From: Hygrophila difformis | Taxonomy: Eukaryota; Streptophyta; Magnoliopsida; Lamiales; Acanthaceae | Reading direction: 5' to 3' | Assembly: GCA_030278955.1 (NCBI GenBank) | Contig: JAOANR010000003.1 | Location: 17,879,050 to 17,943,049, forward strand | DNA length: 64,000 nt | Part shown: piece after piece, positions 41,762 to 52,254 of the stretch | How positions within the stretch are numbered: position 1 is the first letter of the stretch | Layout of the letters: each line of letters starts with the position of its first letter | Made by a program: the position numbers and the translations under genes | The notes under the pieces: model-generated | Seen by the model: only the letters and a program-made list of their open reading frames with translations | The model's database searches: none | Told to the model about the DNA's origin: nothing

Positions 41762-44149
41762 ATTCTTCATGAGGTTCTATCCACATTCCGGAACAGACAT
41801 AGGCGCTCTGAGGACTTCCTATTGAAAATTGACTTGGAAAAAGCTTACGACAACATATCTTGGGATTTTTTGGAAGGGTGCCTGATGGAAATGCACATAC
41901 CAGACAATTTGCGCCGACTTATCATGTTTTGTGTGCGGTCTCCGACCTATTCTCTTCTCTGGAATGGCACAACACTAGATCCGTTTACTCCGGCCAAGGG
42001 GCTACGTCAAGGTGACCCTCTGTCACCTTACCTATTTATTATTGTTATGGAGAAATTCTCCCGCACAGTGGTGAAGAGTGTGGAGGATGGGACCTGGCAA
42101 CCTGTTATTTTAAGTCGCAATGCCCCCCCATTATCTCATATTATGTTCGCAGACGACCTTCTCCTTTTCTCCCAAGCAAAGATCGAGAGTGCTCAGTGCG
42201 TTGATGCCATCCTGTCTAGCTTTGCTGGGCTCTCTGGATTACGCATCAATAATGGCAAATCAATCGCATATGCGTCGGCGTCGGTCTCACATCACACTAG
42301 ACAGGAGCTGGCCAATGTTCTTAACATTGATTTTTCTGAGGACTTGGGAAATTATTTAGGTTTTCATCTTATCAGTGGAGTGGTGCGGCACACTCACCTT
42401 GATTTTCTGTTGGATAGAATGCATGGCCGCATGGGATCCTGGAAAAGGGCTCTTCTTAATAGAGCGGGCCGGATTACCATGGCGCGAGCGGTCCTCTCGG
42501 CAATACCATCGTACATCATGCAATGTTATTGGCTCCCAACTTCTACTTGCGATCAAATTGATAAGTGCATCCGGGAGTTCATTTGGAAGGACGTTACGGG
42601 CAAGGGGATTCCTTTGGTTAGCTGGGACAAGGTGGCTCGGCCTCGGAGCATGGGCGGCCTTGGGCTCCGACGTGCCCGTGATATGAATATCGCACTCCTT
42701 GGTAAGATATTCTCGGAGTATTACCTAGGGGCCTCCAAGCCGTGGGTGTGTATTTTGGCCAGTAAATATGGCAGGTGCAGCAGCGAACTTAACGCCAAGC
42801 CTGGAGCTTCCATCATATACAGGTCCTTGGTGAAGGTGATGCCGCACCTGAAACAGGGCTTCAAGTTTAAACTTGGGGATGGGAATAATTGTGTCTGGAT
42901 GACTAATTGGCTCCGTGGGGGACCGATTGCCCCTCGACTACCATTTGTGCATATCTCAGACTCGGCTCTACGTATTAAGGACGTCTTCCGAGATGGATTA
43001 TGGCGCTGGAATGAATTGTACACCTCTGTGCCGGACGACATACAACAGGAAGCACGGGAATTTGGTCCCTTGGTGTGCCATGAATCAGCCAAGGATATGC
43101 AAGTCTGGGCGTTATCTCCATCAGGCCGATACACAGTGAAGTCCGGATATGGTTATATCCTGAACCAGCGGGGCTTTCGGAGTGATGGTCTCAAATCTTG
43201 GGCTTGGAAAATTCTTGGTCCGGAAAAGGTGAGGTTTTTCGCATGGCTAGCAGCACACAACTCAGTGCCTACTAATGCTGTCCGTTTCAACCGAGGGATT
43301 GCAAACTCTCCTGACTGTCCCATGTGTGGAGCTGTTGAAGACCTTATGCATTTGCTTTTTTATTGCCCTTGGGTCTTGGAAGTCTGGAAGCGCATGGGTG
43401 GAGTTCCATCAGCTCAATGGATTGCCAATTACCCCGAGGCTTGTGATTTTCTATCTCAGTTTGGTCGCACCTGGTCGGCCATGCAATGGGCGGTAATCTG
43501 GTGCATTTGGAGTGGACGCAACAACATGTGTTTTCAACTCCATGCTCCCGATATTGAAGCTACGGTCCGACGGGCTCGTTTTTTGGGGGTAGCTTTTGAA
43601 AGGGCCTGTGGTCGACTGCTACGGACCCGAGAGCCTCGCCTTGTCCAATGGAATTCTCGACATTATATTGGCTTCATCCTACATGTGGATGGCAGTTCCC
43701 TTGGGAACCCTGGTAAAGCAGGGTTTGGTGGTGTTATTCGAAACGACCATGGACATTGGGTGGAGGGATTTTCTGGTTCCATTGGCATTTCTTCCAACCT
43801 TGAGGCCGCGTTACATGCTATTTGGAATGGACTTAAAAGGTTACACCTTTTGGAGATGGAATATGTTTGTTGCTATTCGGACTCTGAGGAAGCTCTTAGG
43901 CTCATTCGCCAGGATCTCTCGCCAGATCACAGCTATTTTGCATTGGTTCGAAACATTCAGGACGCTCTAGCTGATCACCCGGGCTACCAGTGGTTCCACA
44001 TTCTTCGTGAAGGAAACTCTGTTGCGGATTGCTTGGCTAAGCGCGGTGCGCGGTCGGAGGAGTTCTTTACAACGTGGGCGTTCCCTCCGGATGATGTTCG
44101 TCCACATATCTCGGCAGACATGGCCGGGACTTGGTTTCCCCGTTATTAA
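41762..44149 (+). CDS. LINE ORF2 C-terminal two thirds, open frame
   Basis: Nearly 800 codons without interruption. The truncated start reads HEVLSTFRNRHRRSEDF, then LKIDLEKAYDNISWDFL, GLRQGDPLSPYLF, the catalytic SHIMFADDLLLFSQ (FADD form of YADD, 42135-42175), LNRAGRITMARAVLSAIP, zf-RVT (CPMCGAVEDLMHLLFYCPW) and RNase H (LHVDGSSLGNPGKAGFGGVI; YSDSEEALRLI; REGNSVADCLAKRG), ending AGTWFPRY. Endonuclease and the first RT blocks are missing by 5' truncation, and no ATG start is expected. It cannot act alone; the open frame suggests a fairly recent insertion. Confidence 0.88.
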   Translation: MLHEVLSTFRNRHRRSEDFLLKIDLEKAYDNISWDFLEGCLMEMHIPDNLRRLIMFCVRSPTYSLLWNGTTLDPFTPAKGLRQGDPLSPYLFIIVMEKFSRTVVKSVEDGTWQPVILSRNAPPLSHIMFADDLLLFSQAKIESAQCVDAILSSFAGLSGLRINNGKSIAYASASVSHHTRQELANVLNIDFSEDLGNYLGFHLISGVVRHTHLDFLLDRMHGRMGSWKRALLNRAGRITMARAVLSAIPSYIMQCYWLPTSTCDQIDKCIREFIWKDVTGKGIPLVSWDKVARPRSMGGLGLRRARDMNIALLGKIFSEYYLGASKPWVCILASKYGRCSSELNAKPGASIIYRSLVKVMPHLKQGFKFKLGDGNNCVWMTNWLRGGPIAPRLPFVHISDSALRIKDVFRDGLWRWNELYTSVPDDIQQEAREFGPLVCHESAKDMQVWALSPSGRYTVKSGYGYILNQRGFRSDGLKSWAWKILGPEKVRFFAWLAAHNSVPTNAVRFNRGIANSPDCPMCGAVEDLMHLLFYCPWVLEVWKRMGGVPSAQWIANYPEACDFLSQFGRTWSAMQWAVIWCIWSGRNNMCFQLHAPDIEATVRRARFLGVAFERACGRLLRTREPRLVQWNSRHYIGFILHVDGSSLGNPGKAGFGGVIRNDHGHWVEGFSGSIGISSNLEAALHAIWNGLKRLHLLEMEYVCCYSDSEEALRLIRQDLSPDHSYFALVRNIQDALADHPGYQWFHILREGNSVADCLAKRGARSEEFFTTWAFPPDDVRPHISADMAGTWFPRY

Positions 44150-44230
44150 TTTGTTTTGTTGCTTTGCTCTATTTTCTTGTATTTTCTTTTTCTTAGCTGC
44201 GTTTTTTTGCGCCACTCATCCAAAAAAATT
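41762..44230 (+). mobile_element. 5'-truncated L1-type LINE, second copy
   Basis: Open ORF2 3' part (to 44149), short U-rich 3' UTR and a short A tail (44221-44227). Inserted in the solo LTR. AAATTTAT occurs at both junctions (41756-41763; 44224-44231) and may be a short target duplication. Same subfamily as 11311-13345 and 52323-52625. Confidence 0.82.
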
Positions 44231-44681
44231 TATGCTTATAGCTCCCAACTGCTTTTTGGAATATTGGTATGCTCTTTTACTGTGCTTTACAATTCCTGCA
44301 AATTATCTACAAAGTCCTACGGATTTTGAGCTCATTGTTACGGGGTGGTTTTCCGAGTACTGGGTCTGATCACCTCCACCGGTTGTAAGCAGTTCAAAGC
44401 TACCCGAGCCTTAGACCCCCGGTTGTAAGCAGTTCAAAGCTACTTGGGGACGTTGACCGATGCCACCTACCTGATTCCACGTGGTCTGAGGAAATTTCTT
44501 ACCTCCACCACAACCCTTGAATGTATGTGAGATTTGGGCCCTACAACAGGAACCTGCACATCATGTTGGCTGAGAAATTTATTTCTTGGTAACGCATAGT
44601 GTCATATTTTCTTCTCCCGGGATTAGATTTATATGGATTTTGTCTGTGCTTAAATAAATTCTCGTTTTAGCATACCATTAC

Positions 44682-45067
44682 TGTGGACTGGTCCGTCCCA
44701 TTCATCATTAAAAGGGTAGATGGGGATTGCTGAAATCCTTGTCTATAAATACCGGGCTGCGCTTCACTTCTAAACACACCAGTAGCAATACAAGGCATTG
44801 CAAAAGTAAAGGCAAATCACTAGCCTACTTTTGATCCCTGCCTCTGTATTTTCTTCTACTATTGCTTCTAGCCTTTGTGAGTGTTTCTCGTTGAGAGGGT
44901 TTTGTGGCATAGGATTATTTCCTATAGCCTTTTGTAATATTGTTTCTCCCTCATAATGAAATAATAATTCGGTGGGGCCCGGAGGACGTAGGCAAATTTG
45001 TGCCGAACCTCGTTAAATCTTGGAGTTCTCTTTATTGTTTAATTAATAGCTCTATTATTCCACAACA
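44682..45067 (+). repeat. 5' LTR of copia C
   Basis: 386 bp, TGTGGACTGGTCC to TTCCACAACA, with CTATAAATACC as TATA box (about 44742). It lacks 31 bp present in the 3' LTR after AAAAGGGTAG; GGTAG at both sides of the missing segment suggests a microhomology deletion. Confidence 0.95.
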
Positions 45068-45069
45068 AG

Positions 45070-45081
45070 TGGTATCAGAGC
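45070..45081 (+). other. Primer-binding site of copia C
   Basis: TGGTATCAGAGC, two bases after the LTR; initiator tRNA-Met type. Confidence 0.95.
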
Positions 45082-45191
45082 CTTGGTTGCATAGTATGCT
45101 CTGTGGTCGCAGCTAAGCTGATCTTCCACATAAGAAACGCATCTCGGTTGAGCTACCATTTGTGAGCTATTAATTAAACTTTGAAGCAGAA

Positions 45192-46469
45192 ATGGCGGAT
45201 AGGTCCAGTGAAACGTCAACTTCAGATTCGAAGCCATTGGTGACATCGTCATCACGGACGATGGTTTCAAATGCCAAATTTGATGTCGAAAAATTCAACG
45301 GTACCAATAATTTTGGTATGTGGCAGTGCGAGGTGTTGGACATCTTGTACCAGCAGAAGCTGGATGGGGCACTTGAAGAAACCAAACCAGATGGTGTTGA
45401 TGATAAAAACTGGACGAGGATCAACCGCCTTGCGTGTGGTACAATTCGGCTATGTCTCTCAAAGGAGCAAAAGTATCCACTTATGAGAGAGACGATGGCG
45501 CACAGACTGTGGAAAGAACTGGAGGATAAATTCATGAAAAAGAGCACGGAGAACAAGCTCTACGTGAAGACGAAGCTGTATCGATTCCAGTATTTGCCCG
45601 GTACCACGATGAATGAACACATAACAAGATTCGATTCTTTGGTCACCGATTTATTGAATCTCGACGAAAAGATAGATGACGTTGACAAGGCGCTGATACT
45701 GTTAGCTTCGCTCCCCGATGAATACGAGCATATAATTGTTAGTATGCTGACTGGAAAGGAAACAATTTCCTTTAAAGAAGTTACCACTGCCTTATATTCT
45801 AACGAGATCAGAAAGAAGGATAAGTTAGAACACAGGAGTTCGACTGGTGAAGCTCATACCGTTCGGGGCCGTAGCCACAAGTACAAGCCGGACAGAAGAG
45901 GCAGATCCAAGTCACGAGGCAGAGTGTCAAAAGACGAATGTATCTTTTGTCACGAGAAAGGACATTGGAAGAAAGATTGTCCTAAGCTGCAAAAGAAAAA
46001 GGGGAAAGTAGTAGCAGAGGCTTGTGTTGCTGATAATGATGAGACAGAGTATTCTTTAGCTTGTGTCTCATCGGTAACGACGAGCACTGACGATTGGTTG
46101 CCAGACTCAGGATGCTCATTCCACATGTGTTCCAGGAAGGAGTGGTTTGTCAACCTTGAAAGTGTTGACGGTGGAGTTGTCTACCTAGCCAACAACGGAT
46201 ATTGCCAGATAGCTGGAGTTGGCTCAGTATATCTGAAGAACCACGATGGAACAACCAAGGTGCTGACGGAAGTTCGGTACATACCAAAATTTGCTAAGAA
46301 TCTCATATCTGTGGGACTCTTGGAAGCTAAAGGCCACTCTATCAGCATTCAGAATGGGATTATGAAAGTGATCTCAGGAGCACTTGTCGTCATGAAAGGT
46401 ATAAGGAAAAATAACTTATACCACTTCCAGGGCAATACAATGGTTGGCATTACAAGGAAGAGGAGATGA
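45192..46469 (+). pseudogene. Copia C gag and protease
   Basis: The ATG at 45192 starts a 425-codon frame: MADRSSETST, FNGTNNFGMWQ, the UBN2-type Gag core (MRETMAHRLWKELEDKF; LNLDEKIDDVDKALILLASLP), basic region, CCHC knuckle CIFCHEKGHWKKDCP (about residues 249-263) and protease LPDSGCSFHMC (DSGC site). It ends at a TGA at 46467 just before the integrase HMRLGHAG block. Its Gag and LTR type resemble TNT1-like elements and differ clearly from copia A/B. Translation would stop before integrase. Confidence 0.9.
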
Positions 46470-49187
46470 CCAAGCTATGGCATATGAGGCTTGGGCATGC
46501 TGGGGAATAATCCTTGCAGACTCTGGCTAAGCAAGGATTATTAAAGGGTGCAAAGACTTGCAAACTTGAATTTTGCGAGCAATGTGTTCTGGGAAAGCAA
46601 ACGCGGGTGAAGTTCGGAACAACAATCCATAACACTAAAGGCATTATGGATTGCATTCACTCAGATGTGTGGGGACCTACCATGACGGCTTCTTTGGGAG
46701 GAAACCATTATTTTGTAACATTTGTTTATGACTTTTCCCGGAGAGTATGGGTGTATCCCATGCGAACAAAAAATGAAGCATTCGGGAAATTCCTCGCTTG
46801 GAAGAAAATGATGGAGAACCAGACCGGGAAGAAGATTAAAGTTCTTCGATCCGATAACGGCACGGAATATCGAAATGACCCTTTTTTTGATTTGTGCAAG
46901 AATGAAGGTATTTCCCGACATTTCACTGTGCGGGACACGCCACAACAGAATGGGGTGGCTGAACGAATGAACCGAACCTTGTTGGAGAAAGTTCGGTGTA
47001 TGTTGTCCAATGCTAATTTGGGCAAGCAGTTCTGGGCTGAAACGGTGACCTATGCGAGCCATCTAATCAATCGACTACCATCAACTGCACTTAAAGGCAA
47101 GACACCTTTGGAGGCATGGTTTGGCAAACCTGCAAATGATTTTGATTCTTTACGTGTGTTCGGTTCCGCTGCATATTATCACATGAAAAAATCAAAGCTG
47201 GATCCGAGGGCGAGAAAAGCTGTTTTCGTAGAGATATATTCTGGAGTAAAAGGATATCGCCTATGGTGCCCGGAGATGAAAAAGGTGATCTTTAGCAGAT
47301 GTTACCTTCAACGAATCGATAATGTTGAAGAAGGTAACCAAGCAGCATTCGGATAGTACTCCCTAGCAGGTGGAGCATTATCCTCAACAGGTAGAGTTTC
47401 AGACATCTACAACCAGAGAGGTAGATGGTCAACCAATAGAAGACGATGGTCCAAGTACCGAAGAAGAGCCTAGAGAAAGTGAGGTTTTAACCCAAGAACC
47501 TCAGGAGCAACAAGACTTACCAATTGCAATTAGGAGGCCAAGAAGAGAAACTCGGAGACCTGCTCGATTCGAAAACATGTGGGCCTATGCACTTCCTGTT
47601 ATTGAAGAAGGTATACCACAAACTTTTCTTGATGCAAAAATTAGTCCGGAAAAAGAAAAGTGGAAGAAAGCCATGGACGAGGAAATGCATTCCCTTGAAG
47701 CAAATCACACGTGGAAGCTAGCTAAACTCCCAGAGGGAAAGAAGGCAATTTGGTTGCAAGTGGATCTATGCACAGAAAGAAGGATTTCCAAAAAAGAATG
47801 ACGTTCGCTACAAGGCAAGATTGGTAGCGAAAGGCTATGCTCAAAAGGAGGGAGTTGATTACAATGAGGTATTTTCTCCTGTTGTAAAACATTCCTCTAT
47901 TCGTATTTTATTGGCCTTGGTAGCACTGCTTGATTTGGAACTAGTTCAAATGGATGTCAAGACGGCATTCTTACATGGTGATTTGGAGGAGGAAATCTCA
48001 TGACCCAACCGGAAGGATTTGAAGTTGCTGGAAAAGAAGATTGGGTTTGCAGGTTGAACAAATCGCTTTATGGATTGAAACAATCACCAAGACAATGGTA
48101 TAAGCGATTTGATCAATTTATGATTGGCCAGAAGTACACCAGGAGCAGTTTTGATCATTGTGTATATTTCCGTAAGCTACATGATGGGTCTTTCATTTAT
48201 CTTCTTCTATATGTAGATGACATGTTAATTGCTTCAAAACATAAAGGAGAGATAAACAGGTTGAAGTCCCAACTCAGCAAGGAGTTTGAAATGAAAGATC
48301 TTGGTGAAGCAAAGAAAATTCTCGGTATGGAAATAACGAGAGACAGGAAGAGGGGCACTCTGAGTTCGACTCAGAAGCAATATTTGAAGAAAGTATTGCA
48401 GCGGTTTGGCATGACCAACAAAACCAAACCTGTAAGTACACCATTTGCTCCTCATTTCAAACTTAGTGCTTCACAATGCCCGAAGACGAAAGAGGAACGA
48501 GAATACATGTCAAAGGTTCCTTATTCAAATGCGGTGGGTAGCTTGATGTATGCAATGGTGTGTACAAGGCCTGACATTTCACATGCAGTTGGAGTAGTGA
48601 GCAGGTAAATGCATGATCCCGGTAAAGATCATTGGCAAGCAGTGAAATGGATTCTAAGGTATATCTTGAAAACCTTAGATATTGGGTTGATATTTGAGAA
48701 TACTAATGTTACTGGTCAACATATAGTTGGATACTGTGATTCAGACTATGCAGGAGATCTGGATAAACGTCGATCAACTACTGGATACGTATTTACTCTT
48801 GCCAACGCACCAGTTAGTTGGAAGTCTACCTTACAGTCGACCGTTGCTTTGTCAACAACGGAGGCAGAATACATGGCCATTACAGAAGCTGTTAAGGAAG
48901 CCATTTGGTTACAGGGATTGCTGGATGACTTAGGAGTTGGTCAGAAACATGTAACAGTGTTTTGTGATAGTCAAAGTGCCATTCATCTAGCAAAGAACCA
49001 GGTATATCATGCTAGAACCAAGCATATCGACGTGCGGTACCATTTTGTGCGGGAAATAATTGAAGAAGGTGGAGTTAATGTACAAAAGATCAAGACCACC
49101 GAGAATCCTGCAGACATGTTGACGAAAGCAGTAACAGGTATCAAGTTCGAACATTGTTTGAACTTGATAAATGTCTCAAGAGATTGA
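46467..49187 (+). pseudogene. Copia C integrase, RT and RNase H, interrupted
   Basis: Pieces 46514-47356 (integrase: [47 protein letters not shown]), 47370-47801, 47821-48003, 48000-48608 and 48609-49187 (RT: DVKTAFLHGDLEEE, LYVDDMLIASK; RNase [51 protein letters not shown]). Stops or shifts occur near 46467, 46508, 47354, 47800, 48001 and 48606; some look like single-base changes (for example TAA within the GHAGE block, TAA replacing a codon after GVVSR). The catalytic triads themselves are intact. Confidence 0.9.
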
Positions 49188-49280
49188 AGTTGGCGCTTAA
49201 AAGCGCATTTGGAGGTTCTGGCGAATTACGTGACACGAGAGAACCTTGAAGAAGATACCGTGATTGAATTTTGGGACGTA

Positions 49281-49294
49281 CCAAGGTGGAGATT
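49281..49294 (+). other. Polypurine tract of copia C
   Basis: CCAAGGTGGAGATT immediately before TGTGGACTGG of the 3' LTR; AAGGTGGAGATTTGT is common in TNT1-type elements. Confidence 0.85.
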
Positions 49295-49711
49295 TGTGGA
49301 CTGGTCCGTCCCATTCATCATTAAAAGGGTAGCTGGAAAATGGGTGGGCAATTAATTCGGTAGATGGGGATTGCTGAAATCCTTGTCTATAAATACCGGG
49401 CTGCGCTTCACTTCTAAACACACCAGTAGCAATACAAGGCATTGCAAAAGTAAAGGCAAATCACTAGCCTACTTTTGATCCCTGCCTCTGTATTTTCTTC
49501 TACTATTGCTTCTAGCCTTTGTGAGTGTTTCTCGTTGAGAGGGTTTTGTGGCATAGGATTATTTCCTATAGCCTTTTGTAATATTGTTTCTCCCTCATAA
49601 TGAAATAATAATTCGGTGGGGCCCGGAGGACGTAGGCAAATTTGTGCCGAACCTCGTTAAATCTTGGAGTTCTCTTTATTGTTTAATTAATAGCTCTATT
49701 ATTCCACAACA
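49295..49711 (+). repeat. 3' LTR of copia C
   Basis: 417 bp, identical to the 5' LTR by eye except for 31 extra bases (CTGGAAAATGGGTGGGCAAT and following). Followed by the TSD ATTAC. Confidence 0.95.
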
Positions 49712-50644
49712 ATTACCATAAATGTTCTTTTTAAACTACTTCTGCAACCCGTCCTCCTCCGGGAGTAAAGGTCTACTTACTCAGCGATTGTTTTCGCTGA
49801 CTCTACACTTTTCACCATTTCCTTTCAGATTTTGAGATCTGCAAGGCATCTTTTGCACGGGCACGGTTTGGGGTATTATTCACGTAAAAATTTATATTTT
49901 AAAAACCCCCTTTGTGATAATAATATATTACTTGGCATAAAAAAATTATTTATGAAGTATGAACAAATATTTGGGTTTTATCCCGTTTATGCAAATATGG
50001 TGCCCTACTGTTTTAAGCAATGCATTACGCGTTTAACAGTATTATTTTCGAAATATGAGATAAATAACCCCTTTTAAAAACTTCCATGGATTTATTCCAT
50101 TATTATTGTTGCGCGCTTTGAGGAATGCAGTCCTCTGTTTGGTTACGCTCTACCAAACATTTTATCAAGCTTATTTTATACTTTTCACAGTATATAAGCT
50201 TCTTTGCGAATTATATGCTAGCTTGTCCGGAACGTGGTTAACATATACATTCAATATTCAGTTTTCTGCAATTAGTTATGTTAGCCTTAGCGTATTTTGG
50301 GCAACCCGGAATACGTGGCGGTAGCACCCCACCCATTGTTCCCGCTCTTTTCTTCCGCTGCATCCTTAGGGAGAATGGGGGTGTTACATATAGCGTATTT
50401 CCACCCCTACATGAGGTTCAAAGTATTTTGTTTAAATGGTATTAGAAATGCATGCAACAAAAATTTAAAGAGAAATAAAGGAAAGAATAAGATGATAGAA
50501 GAAAATTGAAACCCACAGGTGAACATATTATAAAATAAATTACTTTTACCATTGAAAAACTAAATACATATAGTTTCACTGTTATATCTAAAATAATAAG
50601 AGCAATTGAAAAAAAACATAATACCCTTAAACTATTCAAAATTC

Positions 50645-50829
50645 AACAACGGCAGTTGGCTTGAGTGGATTGGAATTCTACTCATTAAGCAAGGTCTCAG
50701 GTTTGAGCATTGTGTATACAAAAAAATTGCTTTGGGAGAAGCGTCTTTAATTGCCCATGCAGATCCTCGAGGCATTTGTCTTGGATCCAATGTGGCTGGA
50801 GAATACCCGGTTAATCACCAAAAAAAAAA
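50645..50829 (+). mobile_element. tRNA-derived SINE, full copy
   Basis: Head with an A-box-like TGGCTTGAGTGG (50657-50668) and a B-box-like GGTTTGAGC (50700-50708), body ending GGTTAATCACC and an A tail (50820-50829). RNA polymerase III boxes in this order and spacing mark a tRNA-derived SINE. Related copies lie at 50920-51099, 53108-53254, 22772-22868 and 37294-37369. Confidence 0.75.
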
Positions 50830-50919
50830 TTCGAATAAATTATATATTTGCATTATTAAGGTTCTAAAAATGTCAGTTTACTCCCTAAATGTTGTCCATT
50901 TTTACTATTATCCCTAAAA

Positions 50920-51099
50920 AAATTTGGCGTGTACCGGGTATCCCATGCCACATTGGGCCCAAAATTAATGTCTCAAAGATCTGGTGGGCATTGAAGGATT
51001 GCCTCTCCCAAAGTAGAATTTTGCATACACAAAGCCTCGAAACCGAGAGCTTTGTTTAAGCTAGTAGAGCCCCATACTACTCAAGCCAACTGCGTTTGG
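50920..51099 (-). mobile_element. tRNA-derived SINE, full copy, TSD
   Basis: Reverse complement of the family, 180 bp, with perfect 11-bp flanking duplications TATCCCTAAAA (50909-50919 and 51100-51110). The duplicated region at 51310-51330 shows the same site without the SINE, which confirms the boundaries. Confidence 0.85.
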
Positions 51100-51345
51100 T
51101 ATCCCTAAAATTTTTAAAGAATACTATCTATACTTTTTTGTTATCTTTCCAAAGTATCTATACTTTTTTGTTATCTACCCCTACATGAGGGTTAAAGTAT
51201 TTTGTTTAAATGGTGATAGAAATGCATGCAAAAAAAATCCGAATAAATTATATGTTTGCATTATTAAGGTTCTAAAAATATCATTTTACTCCCCAATATA
51301 TTGTCCATTTTGACTATTATCCCTAAAACTTTTAAAGAATGCTAT

Positions 51346-52229
51346 CTGTATATATTTTTTTTGCTATCTTTTCATTTTGTAAGGGGAAAAAAAAAAAGAA
51401 ATTTCCAAAAGATATACCCCAATTAAAAAATTCTAAAATTAGTACTTAAACTAATTTTTTCGCAAAAACAGACCCCAACTTTATAATATTAGAAAAAAAC
51501 AATCAATTTCTACATTTCCCTTGGAAATACTATCAGTTTAATACTAATCAATTTTTTAAAGTTTTTATTTTGGCCCTATTTTTAGAAAAAAAATAAGTTT
51601 TATTCTGCATTAGATAATATTGTGTAACATCCATAAATTTATATTTAACACTAAATATATATAATTTATTAATAAATTGACTGATTATTACTCATTAAAT
51701 TTTTTTTAACTTATTGATTTCTATTAAAATTTTAGGTTCAAATTTTAATATAATTATAATAAGAATGTATTAAATAATATTATATATAAAGTTTATAATA
51801 TATAATTTTAATTATATATTTACAAAATATAACATATAATTATGTAATTTAATTTGTTTTCAATTTATATCTTTTTAAAATACATAGAAAGATTTTCTCA
51901 AGATCTTTTATATTAACTATATAGATATATTTTCTAAATATAGATGAAATCTTAGAAAGATATTTTTAATTATATTTAAAATAGATTATATTAATTCAAG
52001 ATTATTTTATAGATGTCACATGTCAGCATTTGATATTTTTGAGATGACGACGTGGCGTTTATGAAGTGTCGTCATAGGAACCATAGATATGTTTATGATG
52101 TTTTATAATAATTTACAGATGTACCCTTGATTTGATATTTTTTTAATAAGATTTTAAATAAAAATATTATATTTAATAAGGACAATATAGTCTGCACAGA
52201 CCAAAAAAAATTCAGAATTTATTATATAG
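51346..52229. other. AT-rich non-coding stretch, Helitron interior in part
   Basis: The last 200 bp (GACGACGTGGCGTTTATG; CATAGATATGTTTATG; TTAATAAGGACAATATAGTC) match the inside of the Helitron 5' ends at 25598 and 27548 in the same orientation. The rest holds nothing recognisable. Confidence 0.5.
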
Positions 52230-52230
52230 A
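52180..52230 (-). mobile_element. Helitron 5' end (minus)
   Basis: The minus strand begins A|TCTATATAATAAATTCTGAA, followed by GGTCTGTGCAGACTATATTG. Same family as the end at 27548. The 3' end was not located. Confidence 0.55.
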
Positions 52231-52254
52231 TATTTAATTTTGGCCTGAATATAA

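Larger units (their letters stand above)
44682..49711 (+). mobile_element. Ty1/copia element C, complete ends, broken coding
   Basis: 5' LTR 44682-45067, PBS 45070-45081, gag-pol 45192-49187, PPT, 3' LTR 49295-49711, flanked by the 5-bp duplication ATTAC (44677-44681; 49712-49716). It sits in the solo LTR. Apart from one 31-bp indel the two LTRs look identical, so the insertion is young although pol carries several stops and frameshifts. Confidence 0.95.
37787..50388 (+). mobile_element. Solo LTR of a Ty3/gypsy-type element, interrupted
   Basis: Begins TATAACACCCCGTAAAAATT (TGTAACACCCC with one change) and ends GGGGTGTTACA, inverted-repeat termini common in plant gypsy LTRs. Flanked by a 5-bp duplication TATAG (37782-37786 and 50389-50393). 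After removing a LINE (41762-44230) and a copia element (44682-49711 plus TSD) about 5.1 kb remain; about 3.9 kb if the MULE-like insert is also removed. No PBS, gag or pol of its own lies between, so it is a solo LTR. Confidence 0.7.
50394..51345 (+). repeat. Tandem duplication, copy 1 enlarged by insertions
   Basis: Copy 1 (about 50403-50460, 50820-50919, 51100-51160) and copy 2 (about 51178-51345) share CCCCTACATGAGG, AAAGTATTTTGTTTAAATGG, ATTAAGGTTCTAAAAAT, GTCCATTTT(T/G)ACTATTATCC and TTTTTAAAGAATACTATCT. Copy 1 additionally contains a 360-bp insert (50461-50820) with one SINE, and a second SINE at 50920-51099. Confidence 0.8.

Noticed and set aside
50657..50710. tRNA gene
   Set aside because: A- and B-box-like sequences belong to a SINE head; no cloverleaf or anticodon arm could be drawn and a SINE body and tail follow.
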